This document shows positions 1 to 6,155 of a stretch of 7,026 nucleotides of DNA, in pieces (the stretch's first letter is position 1; every line of letters starts with the position of its first letter). The notes below the pieces were generated by a model, which did not search any database, was not told where the DNA came from, and saw nothing but the letters and a program-made list of their open reading frames with translations. The stretch is from Acidobacteria bacterium UBA6911 (GTDB lineage Bacteria > Acidobacteriota > UBA6911), in assembly GCA_002451015.1 (NCBI GenBank), contig DKBB01000292.1, positions 5,538-12,563 on the forward strand. Reading direction: 5' to 3'. The position numbers and the translations under genes were made by a program.

Positions 1-684
1 TCCTTCATCGTGAATCCCTATGACGAGTTCGCAGTGGAAGAGGCACTGAAGATAAAAGAAGCACAGGGAGGGGAAGTCATCGTAATCGGAGCCGGTTCCG
101 AACAGGCTACTGCAGGCTTGCGGACATGCCTTGCTATGGGTGCCGATTCGGCTGTTTTAATATCGGATCCCGTTTTCGATAATGCCGATTCTTATATTAT
201 TGGAAAAGCGTTGGCTTCCGTATGCCGCGAACTTGCACCCGACCTGATTCTATTCGGCAAGCACGCAATAGGCGTGGATAACGGCCAGGTCCCTTCCGTC
301 GTAGCGGAGTGCCTAGATCTTCCACAGGCATCGATTATAACAAAGCTGGAAATCAAGGAAAAAAGTTTTCGAGCCGAAAGAGATATCGAAGGGGCTCACG
401 AGATTGTTGAAGGAAGTCTTCCTGCCGTGGTCACGGCACAGAAAGGCTTGAATACCCCAAGATATGCGTCCCTAAAAGGGATCATGGCCGCCAAGAAGAA
501 AAAGATCGAAGTGAAGAGTATGGACTCTCTGGGTCTTTCCGAAGAGGACAAAAAGCCTCGATTGTCCGTAGAACAGGTGACACTGCCCCCTTCACGGCCG
601 CCTGGAAAGGTTCTGCAGGGCGATGTTTCTGAAGTCGTGCCTCAGTTGGTGCAGTTGCTGCATGAAGAGGCAAAGGTCATATAA
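1..684 (+). CDS. etfB: Electron transfer flavoprotein beta subunit (5'-truncated by window edge)
   Basis: This is the small subunit of the cytosolic ETF heterodimer, which takes electrons from acyl-CoA dehydrogenases and related flavoenzymes and passes them towards the quinone pool. The frame is open from base 1 (Ser-Phe-Ile-Val-Asn-Pro-Tyr-Asp-Glu), so the GTG at 10 is an internal Val and not a start. About 35-40 N-terminal residues are missing compared with the family. Visible hallmarks are NPYDEFAVEEAL, the nucleotide-binding stretch GKHAIGVDNGQ, an ETF-beta signature-like segment (RDIEGAHEIVEGSLPAVVTA), and the recognition loop RYASLKGIMAAKKKKIE. The Leu of that loop (about visible residue 158) corresponds to the anchor that docks partner dehydrogenases. 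The stop is TAA at 682-684. etfA follows after 38 nt, the usual etfBA order. The sequence resembles ordinary non-bifurcating ETFs; this is judged by eye. Confidence 0.96.
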   Translation, partial: SFIVNPYDEFAVEEALKIKEAQGGEVIVIGAGSEQATAGLRTCLAMGADSAVLISDPVFDNADSYIIGKALASVCRELAPDLILFGKHAIGVDNGQVPSVVAECLDLPQASIITKLEIKEKSFRAERDIEGAHEIVEGSLPAVVTAQKGLNTPRYASLKGIMAAKKKKIEVKSMDSLGLSEEDKKPRLSVEQVTLPPSRPPGKVLQGDVSEVVPQLVQLLHEEAKVI

Positions 685-710
685 TCCGCAAATGATGGTA
701 TGTACAAGAT

Positions 711-719
711 TAAGGAGGA
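711..719 (+). promoter_or_regulatory. Very strong Shine-Dalgarno sequence of etfA
   Basis: TAAGGAGGA is nearly a full complement of the 16S rRNA 3' end and lies 4 nt (counted from AGGAGG) before the ATG at 723. It is by far the strongest ribosome binding site in the window and fixes the etfA start. Confidence 0.9.
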
Positions 720-722
720 AAG

Positions 723-1703
723 ATGGCTCAGGGAGTCTTAGTCTTCATAGAAGAGCGGGAAGGCAGGATTAAAAAGACATCGCTTGAGGCACTGTCGGCC
801 GCCCGGAAATTGGCCGATCAGCTACAGGAACAGGTGACAGCCGTCCGGCTGGGTGCAGGGGATTCTTCCGAGAATCTTTCTCATTACGGTGCCGATAAAA
901 TTTTGTGTGCCCAGAGTGAATTACTGGCGTCCTACTCTACGGAAGGTTTTTGTGCAGCCCTTATTGAAGCGGTGAAGCAGATAGGACCCAGGTTTATCCT
1001 GAGTGCTGCAAGCGCTATGGGACGGGATCTTATGCCACGGGTGGCAGCCCGTCTGGGAGTCGGACTGGCTCAGGACTGTATCGCAGCTGAAATTGTCGGG
1101 GATCAGGAACTGGAGTGCATCCGGCCGATTTACGCCGGGAAGGCTTACGCAAAGGTTCGACTGCTTATGAGCCCAGCAATTGCGACACTCCGTCCTAATG
1201 TTTTTCCCGTCGGTGAGGCGGATACAACACGGAATGCCGAAACGGCCTCCTTTACGCCGGAACTGAATGCGGAGAATATCCGCGCATCCGTAAAAGAGAC
1301 AAAACCATCTTCAGGCCAGAAAGTCGAACTTACGGAAGCCAATATTATTGTTTCCGGCGGTCGGGGGATGAAAGGTCCTGAGAACTTTCCTATCATAGAG
1401 CAATTGGCGGATGCCTTCGGCGGAGCCATGGGGGCTTCCCGCGCAGCTGTCGATGCCGGATGGATCGATCAGCAGCATCAAGTCGGCCAAACGGGGAAAA
1501 CAGTATCACCCACATTGTACGTTGCTTGTGGTATCAGCGGTGCAATCCAACATTTAGCCGGGATGTCTTCATCCAAGTTCATTGTTGCGATCAACAAAGA
1601 TCCCGAAGCTCCAATCTTCAATGTTGCCGACTACGGTATAGTCGGAGACTTGTTCGAGGTCGTTCCGGCATTAACACAGGCTATTAAAAATCTGAAAGCC
1701 TGA
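723..1703 (+). CDS. etfA: Electron transfer flavoprotein alpha subunit
   Basis: This is the large ETF subunit, which holds the redox-active FAD and pairs with the product of the gene just upstream. The length of 326 aa is typical of a plain EtfA without an added ferredoxin domain. The N-terminal half (about 1-190) is the ETF alpha/beta domain. The C-terminal FAD domain (about 205-322) carries SGGRG at 211-215, GASRAAVDAG with Arg240, QVGQTGKTVSP at 253-263, and the EtfA signature from 265 to 291 (LYVACGISGAIQHLAG, then an AIN end). By family alignment, Arg240, Thr257 and His277 match human residues that contact the flavin. NKDPEAPIF and VADYGIVGDL are also conserved. The start is fixed by the strong ribosome binding site. 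The gene ends about 100 nt before an intrinsic terminator, which probably closes the etfBA transcript. No ETF:quinone oxidoreductase or dehydrogenase gene lies in the window. Confidence 0.98.
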   Translation: MAQGVLVFIEEREGRIKKTSLEALSAARKLADQLQEQVTAVRLGAGDSSENLSHYGADKILCAQSELLASYSTEGFCAALIEAVKQIGPRFILSAASAMGRDLMPRVAARLGVGLAQDCIAAEIVGDQELECIRPIYAGKAYAKVRLLMSPAIATLRPNVFPVGEADTTRNAETASFTPELNAENIRASVKETKPSSGQKVELTEANIIVSGGRGMKGPENFPIIEQLADAFGGAMGASRAAVDAGWIDQQHQVGQTGKTVSPTLYVACGISGAIQHLAGMSSSKFIVAINKDPEAPIFNVADYGIVGDLFEVVPALTQAIKNLKA

Positions 1704-1728
1704 CTTCAAGCCTGCATTTTCTGTTGAG

Positions 1729-1757
1729 GGCAGTATGGAAACTGCCGCTGGAAAGCG
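1729..1757 (+). other. Two adjacent small hairpins in the etfA 3' region
   Basis: GGCAGT (1729-1734) pairs perfectly with ACTGCC (1741-1746) across a 6-nt loop. It is followed directly by CGCT-GGAA-AGCG (1746-1757), a 4-bp stem closed by a GNRA-type tetraloop. The two stems share base 1746, so they abut or compete. They lie 26 nt after the etfA stop and about 50 nt before the terminator. They may be 3'-UTR structure or part of a small RNA. I do not recognise a known riboswitch class here. Confidence 0.4.
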
Positions 1758-1804
1758 TGGAAGATAAAGGCAGGTCAGTGGTGGATCTTTACTCTGAGGA
1801 GGTT

Positions 1805-1829
1805 GAAACGGGAAAAGTATCCCGTTTTT
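1805..1829 (+). terminator. Intrinsic terminator after etfBA
   Basis: AAACGGGA (1806-1813) and TCCCGTTT (1820-1827) form a perfect 8-bp stem around a 6-nt loop, with one further G-T wobble pair outside it (1805/1828). The 3' arm runs into five consecutive T (1825-1829). It lies about 100 nt after the etfA stop and well before the next gene. It most likely ends the etfBA transcript. It could instead act as an attenuator if transcripts into the downstream operon begin before it. Confidence 0.8.
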
Positions 1830-1841
1830 AAGATTCGCTCA

Positions 1842-1871
1842 TGAATATATTCAGACGCACTCGAAATTTCG
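1842..1871. promoter_or_regulatory. Pair of perfect short palindromes, possible operator sites
   Basis: TGAATATATTCA (1842-1853) is a perfect 12-bp palindrome and CGAAATTTCG (1862-1871) a perfect 10-bp palindrome. Their centres are about 19 bp apart, near two turns of DNA. They sit in the only large gene-free gap, between the terminator and the pgpH operon, where a promoter and its regulator site would be expected. I could not match either site to a known regulator, and AT-rich palindromes also arise by chance. No convincing -35/-10 pair was found beside them. Confidence 0.3.
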
Positions 1872-1877
1872 CTTATT

Positions 1878-1949
1878 AGCCCGCATCTCTCACTTTTTTG
1901 TAACCGGCAATTTGTCGCCGAAACGGAATATTAGTGAGAAATGCGGGCT
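1878..1949. repeat. 72-bp inverted repeat (17-nt arms), possible MITE-like element or large hairpin
   Basis: The left arm, 1878-1894 (AGCCCGCATCTCTCACT), and the right arm, 1933-1949 (AGTGAGAAATGCGGGCT), pair over 17 positions with a single C/A mismatch. The 38-nt centre contains a smaller CGGC...GCCG hairpin (1905-1920). Neither arm is followed by a T-tract, so this is not a normal intrinsic terminator. The size and paired ends fit a miniature transposable element or a solo mobile-element remnant, but I see no clear target-site duplication and no transposase. The right arm contains the ATG at 1941, the first possible start of the downstream reading frame. As RNA, the hairpin would hide that ATG. 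The inverted repeat is certain; its nature is not. Confidence 0.8.
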
Positions 1950-1997
1950 TGTGTGTTATTGGGTCTGTTTAATAACGATAAAATTGGGTTACTCCAA

Positions 1998-4298
1998 ATG
2001 GCTAACTTGGCGAGATTGGGTAAGGGATGGGACCGAAAACAGCAGAAATGGTCCCTGAGGCTCTTGAAGAGTCTTCGCAGCAATCTGACCTGGCGGGATG
2101 TTATCGTCGGTTTCTGCGCGACAGTAGCCATTTCAGCGTTTCTAGCGGGATTTCGGCATCAGAATATCCCTGAATTCGAAATAGGGCAGACCGCCTATCA
2201 GGATATAAGGGCCTCAAAAGACACCCAATACATCGATTCGGAAGCGACCTCAAAGAAGCGCGCTGAAGCGGAGAAAAGCGTTCCATTCATATATCAACTG
2301 GACCAGAACAGGATATCCAATATAAAAAGCGCCGTTAGCCGTGTATTTTACGACGCGCGTAAACTCCTTGAAGAAAAAAAAGTCCTACCAGGGCAACAGA
2401 TGGGTGCCCCAGAGAAGCAGGAGCTTCTCAACGAACTGAAGATTCAGGTCGGCGACTTCCTGCCGATGGATCTCCTTACGGTCCTTTTGAGAGAACATTT
2501 CGATCCTGAAATCGAGAAACGAATTCTCAAAATCCTGGATACAGTATTGAATGAGGGGATAATCGAGGATCGTGAAGAGTTCGCGGAACAGCAGAGAACA
2601 GGGATTGTCATCCGAGATAATTCTTTCCCGTTCGAACATCCTATAACCGACGCCAGCCTGGTACGGGATCTCTCTGAAGCCAAGAGACAGCTGCGCCGGT
2701 TCGACATGGACTTCGCCAGATGGACCGGAAAAGAGAAGGATCTTTTGCTCCGGTATCTTGAGACAATGCTGGTTCCCACTCTGGTGTATAACGCAAAGGA
2801 GACTGAAGAGAAACGCGCCCAGGCAGGATCCCGGATCCCGTCCGTGGAAGTGCAGATCAAGCGCGGTCAAATGATAGTGCGTTACGGGGAGACGATAACC
2901 GAAGATTTGTTGGGACAATTGAATGCCTTGCGTGACCTGTGGAAACCGTCTTCGATTATTTTGCAGGGGCTGGGATATTTTTTATTTGTCGTTGTTCTGG
3001 TTTATGCGCTCTGGCGCTACTTTGTTTTTTTCCAGTTTCGCCATAAAAAAATCAGAAATCATGCGACGCTGGCTCTGGTAATCATCACATCAGAAATTCT
3101 TATCATTCGTTTGGCTACCGCGTTTGCGGATATTCTCGACGAAAGGTTCCACCGATTTCAGGACCCCTCGGTTTTGTACTACGCCATTCCATTTGCGCTC
3201 GGTCCGCTTCTGGCGACAATTCTTATCGATGTGAACCTGGGAATTATTACATCCATTATCCTGGCAACGTTAACCGGGCTCTTCTTCGGGGACATCGATG
3301 CGGCCGTATATCTGGTGATAGGGAGCCTTGCCGGTATTTACCGTATACGGAAATACAAGGACAGAGCCGCAATTCTCGAAGCGGGATTTGCCATAGGAAT
3401 TCTGAATTGTGTCTGTCTGGCCGGTTTGAATATCCTGCAGCAGAATCCGATCAGCCTTTCAAAAGGCATCGATATGGTAATTGCGGCATTTTTAAGCGGC
3501 ATTCTGGCCTCGACAATGGCTTCCATGATGCTGCCTGCCCTGGAACTTCTTTTTAAGGTAGTGACCGATATACGGCTGTTGGAATTATCCAATCTCAATG
3601 CGCCCATACTGCGTCGCTTGTCTGTAGAAGCCCCCGGCACATACCATCATAGCCTCATGGTCGCCACGCTGGCGGAGAATGCCGCAGAAGGCATTGGCGC
3701 CAATCCATTGCTGACCCGCGTTTCCTCCTACTATCATGATATCGGGAAGATCGTTAAACCTGAATATTTTGTCGAAAATCAATCGCTTGAATACAATAAA
3801 CACGAGGAAATTTCACCCAGGATCAGCTGCCTTGTTCTCAACAGCCACGTAAAAGACGGGTTGCAACTGGCAAAGGAAATCAGACTTCCTCAACGCATCC
3901 GCGAAATGATCCCGCAGCATCACGGAACCCGCATGATGACCTATTTTTTCAAGAAAGCCAGGCAATCAGTGGATGCTAAGAACGGAGAGATTTCGGATAC
4001 GGAATTCCGTTATGGAGGCCCCAAACCACAAAGCAAAGAGGCAGCCATTATGATGATGGCTGATTCCGTCGAAGCGGCTTCTCGGACTCTCCAGGATCCC
4101 AACCCTTCGCAGATAAAGGGAATGATCGACCGCCTGGTGGATGGAATTGTAGAGGAAGACCAATTCGATGAATGCGATATCACACTCCGAGATATCCGGG
4201 ACGTAAAGGATAGTTTCTTTAAAATTCTGACCGGGGTGTTTCACCGGCGTATAGATTATCCCGACTATGATTTCAAAAGCATCAAACCAAAAGCTTAA
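1998..4298 (+). CDS. pgpH: PgpH-like 7TM-HD membrane phosphodiesterase (probable c-di-AMP hydrolase)
   Basis: This is a membrane HD-domain phosphodiesterase of the family whose Listeria member PgpH hydrolyses cyclic di-AMP. With the start chosen here it has 766 aa. The order is a cytoplasmic basic N-terminus, TM1 at about 35-52, an extracytoplasmic 7TMR-HDED domain at about 58-312, a multi-TM block at about 319-512, and a cytoplasmic HD domain at about 540-710. Expected metal ligands are all visible: His551 (YHHS), His580-Asp581 (YYHDIGK), His617 (NSHV), His641-His642 (QHHGT) and Asp689 (MADSVEAASR). An active enzyme is therefore likely. The frame also has an ATG at 1941 (785 aa), but the extra 19 residues look non-coding and that ATG lies inside the inverted repeat. 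Neither start has a good ribosome binding site, so the start is uncertain. ybeY overlaps the 3' end. Substrate is inferred from family. Confidence 0.95.
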   Translation: MANLARLGKGWDRKQQKWSLRLLKSLRSNLTWRDVIVGFCATVAISAFLAGFRHQNIPEFEIGQTAYQDIRASKDTQYIDSEATSKKRAEAEKSVPFIYQLDQNRISNIKSAVSRVFYDARKLLEEKKVLPGQQMGAPEKQELLNELKIQVGDFLPMDLLTVLLREHFDPEIEKRILKILDTVLNEGIIEDREEFAEQQRTGIVIRDNSFPFEHPITDASLVRDLSEAKRQLRRFDMDFARWTGKEKDLLLRYLETMLVPTLVYNAKETEEKRAQAGSRIPSVEVQIKRGQMIVRYGETITEDLLGQLNALRDLWKPSSIILQGLGYFLFVVVLVYALWRYFVFFQFRHKKIRNHATLALVIITSEILIIRLATAFADILDERFHRFQDPSVLYYAIPFALGPLLATILIDVNLGIITSIILATLTGLFFGDIDAAVYLVIGSLAGIYRIRKYKDRAAILEAGFAIGILNCVCLAGLNILQQNPISLSKGIDMVIAAFLSGILASTMASMMLPALELLFKVVTDIRLLELSNLNAPILRRLSVEAPGTYHHSLMVATLAENAAEGIGANPLLTRVSSYYHDIGKIVKPEYFVENQSLEYNKHEEISPRISCLVLNSHVKDGLQLAKEIRLPQRIREMIPQHHGTRMMTYFFKKARQSVDAKNGEISDTEFRYGGPKPQSKEAAIMMMADSVEAASRTLQDPNPSQIKGMIDRLVDGIVEEDQFDECDITLRDIRDVKDSFFKILTGVFHRRIDYPDYDFKSIKPKA

Positions 4299-4773
4299 GG
4301 CACTGCTTTCCCGATTACAGATTCTAAATAAGCAAAGACGGTATAAGGTAGACTGTGTGTCGGCGGCCGTTTTCTGTTCCACGGTACTTCAGGAAATGGG
4401 AATCGCGGACTGCTCGTTGTCCGTGACATTTGTAAGCGAGGAAGAAATCCAGAAAGTAAACAATCGCTATCTTCATAAAAACTATCCTACCGACGTCCTG
4501 AGTTTCGTTTATAATGAAAAAATGGAGGACGGTAAGCGTTTTATCGGAGAAATTATTATTGCTCCTCTCGTGTCTTTCCGCAGTGCCGCGCGGTATAACA
4601 ATCATCCCGAAAACGAAATCAGAAAGCTGCTTTTACATGGAATTCTCCATCTTCTGGGATATGATCACGAAACGGATGATGGAACCATGCTTCGGCTGCA
4701 AAGGAGACTCGCCGGTCGGGTATTCTTTCAAAGAGGAGATCCTCTACTAAAAAAAAATAAGGCATATCCATGA
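4267..4773 (+). CDS. ybeY: YbeY, rRNA maturation factor / endoribonuclease
   Basis: YbeY is a small zinc-dependent cytosolic protein needed for 16S rRNA 3'-end processing and ribosome quality control. The zinc motif HGILHLLGYDH is intact, with ligands His124, His128 and His134 at the family spacing (H-x3-H-x5-H). The other core motif, YPTDVLSF (73-80), and the GEIIIAP strand (94-100) are present. The 168-aa length is normal. Where many members have Tyr-Arg-x-Lys-Asp before PTDVLSF, this one has Tyr-Leu-His-Lys-Asn, so the position of E. coli Arg59 is Leu69. The ATG at 4267 lies inside the last 32 bases of pgpH. No in-frame alternative start is nearby and no clear ribosome binding site is seen, so translation is probably coupled to pgpH. 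The 3' end carries a run of nine A (4749-4757) and overlaps the next gene by ATGA. Confidence 0.96.
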   Translation: MISKASNQKLKALLSRLQILNKQRRYKVDCVSAAVFCSTVLQEMGIADCSLSVTFVSEEEIQKVNNRYLHKNYPTDVLSFVYNEKMEDGKRFIGEIIIAPLVSFRSAARYNNHPENEIRKLLLHGILHLLGYDHETDDGTMLRLQRRLAGRVFFQRGDPLLKKNKAYP

Positions 4774-6065
4774 TAGGTTTCAATCTCGAAATTTCAGCCA
4801 TCATCATCTGTGCTGGAATCCTGTTCATCCTCTCTTTGGTTGAAAGCGCCATTTTACTGGCTAACCCTCTTGCGTTACGCATGATAATGGAGAGACAGGA
4901 AAAGCCTTTATCGCCACTGTTGTCTTTGGCTGTGGAAAACAAAATGCAGATCATGGTCCCCGTGTATCTGGGCATACAGGTCTGTTTGATTGTCGTTGCT
5001 ATCCTGACAACACATCTTTGCCTGCAGAAATGGCCTGCGGAGGGATTGCTTTATTCTTTTGTTTCCGTCGTGGTGATTTCAGTTCTTTTCCGTCAGCTGC
5101 TGCCTAAACTTTTCACGCAGAATGAAACGGAAAAAAAACTTATACGATTGTTGAAAGTTTACGGTTATTTTTATCGTGTGTTGCATCTTTTAGCCCTGCC
5201 GGTATCGGGTTTGTTGAATCTACACAAGAGAATTCATGAAGAGGTTGAAGACGGGACAGATGCGGACAATGATGAGGCTACCGATGAGGAGATACAGGCA
5301 TATCTTGAGATTGGGGAGGATGAGGGGATCCTGCAGGAGGAGGATTCCGAGCTTATCCAGTCGGTAGTTGAATTCGGCAATACGCTCGTGCGTGAAGTCA
5401 TGACGCCCAGGACAAAAATAATCGCCTGCGACGAGAAAGTCACCATAGCCGAACTGCGAGAAACTATGGTGCAGTGCAAGCATTCCCGTATACCGATTTA
5501 TCGTAATGATATGGATAATATAATCGGCATTGTATATATACGCCAGTTGATGGCGGCTTATGCCAAGGGTGGGGAAACAGAATCCATTGCGGGGCTAGTG
5601 AATCCCGTACTGTCCGTTCCCGGAACAAAGCCTGTCTCCAAGCTTCTCAAGGAACTGCAAGCCAGGGGCGATCATGCCGCTATCGTAATCGATGAATTCG
5701 GGGGAGTCGCCGGGCTGGTTACGATTGAGGATTTGGTGGAGGAGATCATAGGAGAGATCCGGGATGAGGATGAAGCAAAAGTCAGTAAGATCATTGAAGA
5801 AGGACCCAGAAGTTTTGTCATACGCGGCAGCACGGAACTAGGTATGTTTGAAGACCGGGTACAGAAGAAATTCGTCGATTTCGATGGCTCTACTGTCGGC
5901 GGGTTGATAATGTCCTTCCTGGGGCGCGTTCCCGCCCCGGGAGAAGCATTCGATTATGAGGGACTCCACATCAGGATTCTGGATGCCGATCGAAGACGCA
6001 TATACTGGATCCGTGTACATATGCCTGAACCTGACACGGTCCCTACCGGCACTGAAAACGAATAA
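4770..6065 (+). CDS. CNNM/CorC-like membrane protein with CBS pair (hemolysin C/UPF0053 family)
   Basis: This 431-aa member of the CNNM/CorC family, linked to Mg2+ or Co2+ export and resistance, has an N-terminal DUF21 membrane domain (hydrophobic segments about 8-30, 63-83, 92-113 and 131-150). An acidic linker follows (157-195). Two CBS domains come next, about 208-265 (beginning VREVMTPRTKI) and 275-332 (ending GGVAGLVTIEDLVEEIIGEI). A C-terminal CorC/HlyC domain lies at about 345-420 (FDGSTVGGLI, LGRVPAPGE). The CBS and CorC parts are canonical. The DUF21 ion-site motifs are not: GNN reads Gly-Ile-Gln (68-70), GE-x-x-PK reads Arg-Gln-Leu-Leu-Pro-Lys (108-113), and SASET reads Ser-Leu-Val-Glu-Ser (22-26). 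Transport activity is therefore doubtful. The start overlaps the ybeY stop by ATGA and has AAGG at 4759-4762 as ribosome binding site, so it is co-transcribed with pgpH and ybeY. Confidence 0.93.
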   Translation: MIGFNLEISAIIICAGILFILSLVESAILLANPLALRMIMERQEKPLSPLLSLAVENKMQIMVPVYLGIQVCLIVVAILTTHLCLQKWPAEGLLYSFVSVVVISVLFRQLLPKLFTQNETEKKLIRLLKVYGYFYRVLHLLALPVSGLLNLHKRIHEEVEDGTDADNDEATDEEIQAYLEIGEDEGILQEEDSELIQSVVEFGNTLVREVMTPRTKIIACDEKVTIAELRETMVQCKHSRIPIYRNDMDNIIGIVYIRQLMAAYAKGGETESIAGLVNPVLSVPGTKPVSKLLKELQARGDHAAIVIDEFGGVAGLVTIEDLVEEIIGEIRDEDEAKVSKIIEEGPRSFVIRGSTELGMFEDRVQKKFVDFDGSTVGGLIMSFLGRVPAPGEAFDYEGLHIRILDADRRRIYWIRVHMPEPDTVPTGTENE

Positions 6066-6085
6066 TGATTCCATAAACAATACCA

Positions 6086-6116
6086 TTACGGGAAAAAATC
6101 AGTAACAGAATACAAT
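6086..6116 (+). promoter_or_regulatory. Weak promoter candidate for ribD
   Basis: TACAAT (6111-6116) is a good -10 match, but the only -35-like hexamer, TTACGG (6086-6091), is poor and 19 bp away. It lies in the 90-bp AT-rich spacer between the CNNM-like gene and ribD and would give a leader of roughly 30 nt. This is too short for an FMN riboswitch, and none is seen. Read-through from the upstream operon is an equally good explanation for ribD expression. Confidence 0.25.
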
Positions 6117-6140
6117 CTTCAATTATCAATCTTCTATTTT
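6113..6140. repeat. Short imperfect tandem repeat (2 x 14 bp)
   Basis: CAATCTTC occurs at 6113-6120 and again at 6127-6134. The 14-bp units CAATCTTCAATTAT and CAATCTTCTATTTT match at 11 of 14 positions. It lies just upstream of ribD and overlaps the candidate -10 box. It may be low-complexity AT-rich spacer only. Confidence 0.5.
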
Positions 6141-6155
6141 TGATTCGGATCACTC

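Noticed and set aside
10..12. GTG as the true start of the etfB frame
   Set aside because: The frame is open upstream to base 1 and the codons on both sides match the internal conserved Asn-Pro-Tyr-Asp-Glu region of EtfB, so the gene begins outside the window.
1460..1687. Alternative + strand frame of 75 codons inside etfA
   Set aside because: It falls in the conserved FAD-binding part of etfA, and its translation is arginine/serine/cysteine-rich with no family resemblance.
1704..1940. c-di-AMP (ydaO-type) riboswitch controlling pgpH
   Set aside because: The position would be attractive, but I could not find the conserved core segments of that class. The hairpins present are small and unlike it.
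1941..1997. N-terminal extension of pgpH starting at ATG 1941
   Set aside because: The extra 19 residues do not look like the family, the ATG lies in the arm of an inverted repeat, and there is no clear ribosome binding site. The next ATG (1998) still leaves a normal cytoplasmic N-terminus before TM1. The longer start cannot be ruled out.
2385..2918. Minus-strand open frame of 177 codons inside pgpH
   Set aside because: It lies wholly opposite the 7TMR-HDED coding region, has no recognisable domain, and is best explained as a shadow of the + strand gene. Other minus-strand frames in the window are the same kind of shadow.
4749..4757. Run of nine A near the ybeY 3' end as a programmed frameshift site fusing ybeY to the next gene
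   Set aside because: A -1 shift meets TAA at 4758-4760 at once, so no fusion results. The ATGA overlap and the AAGG ribosome binding site explain expression of the next gene.
6066..6155. FMN riboswitch upstream of ribD
   Set aside because: The spacer is only 90 bp, AT-rich, and shows none of the conserved multi-stem FMN aptamer.
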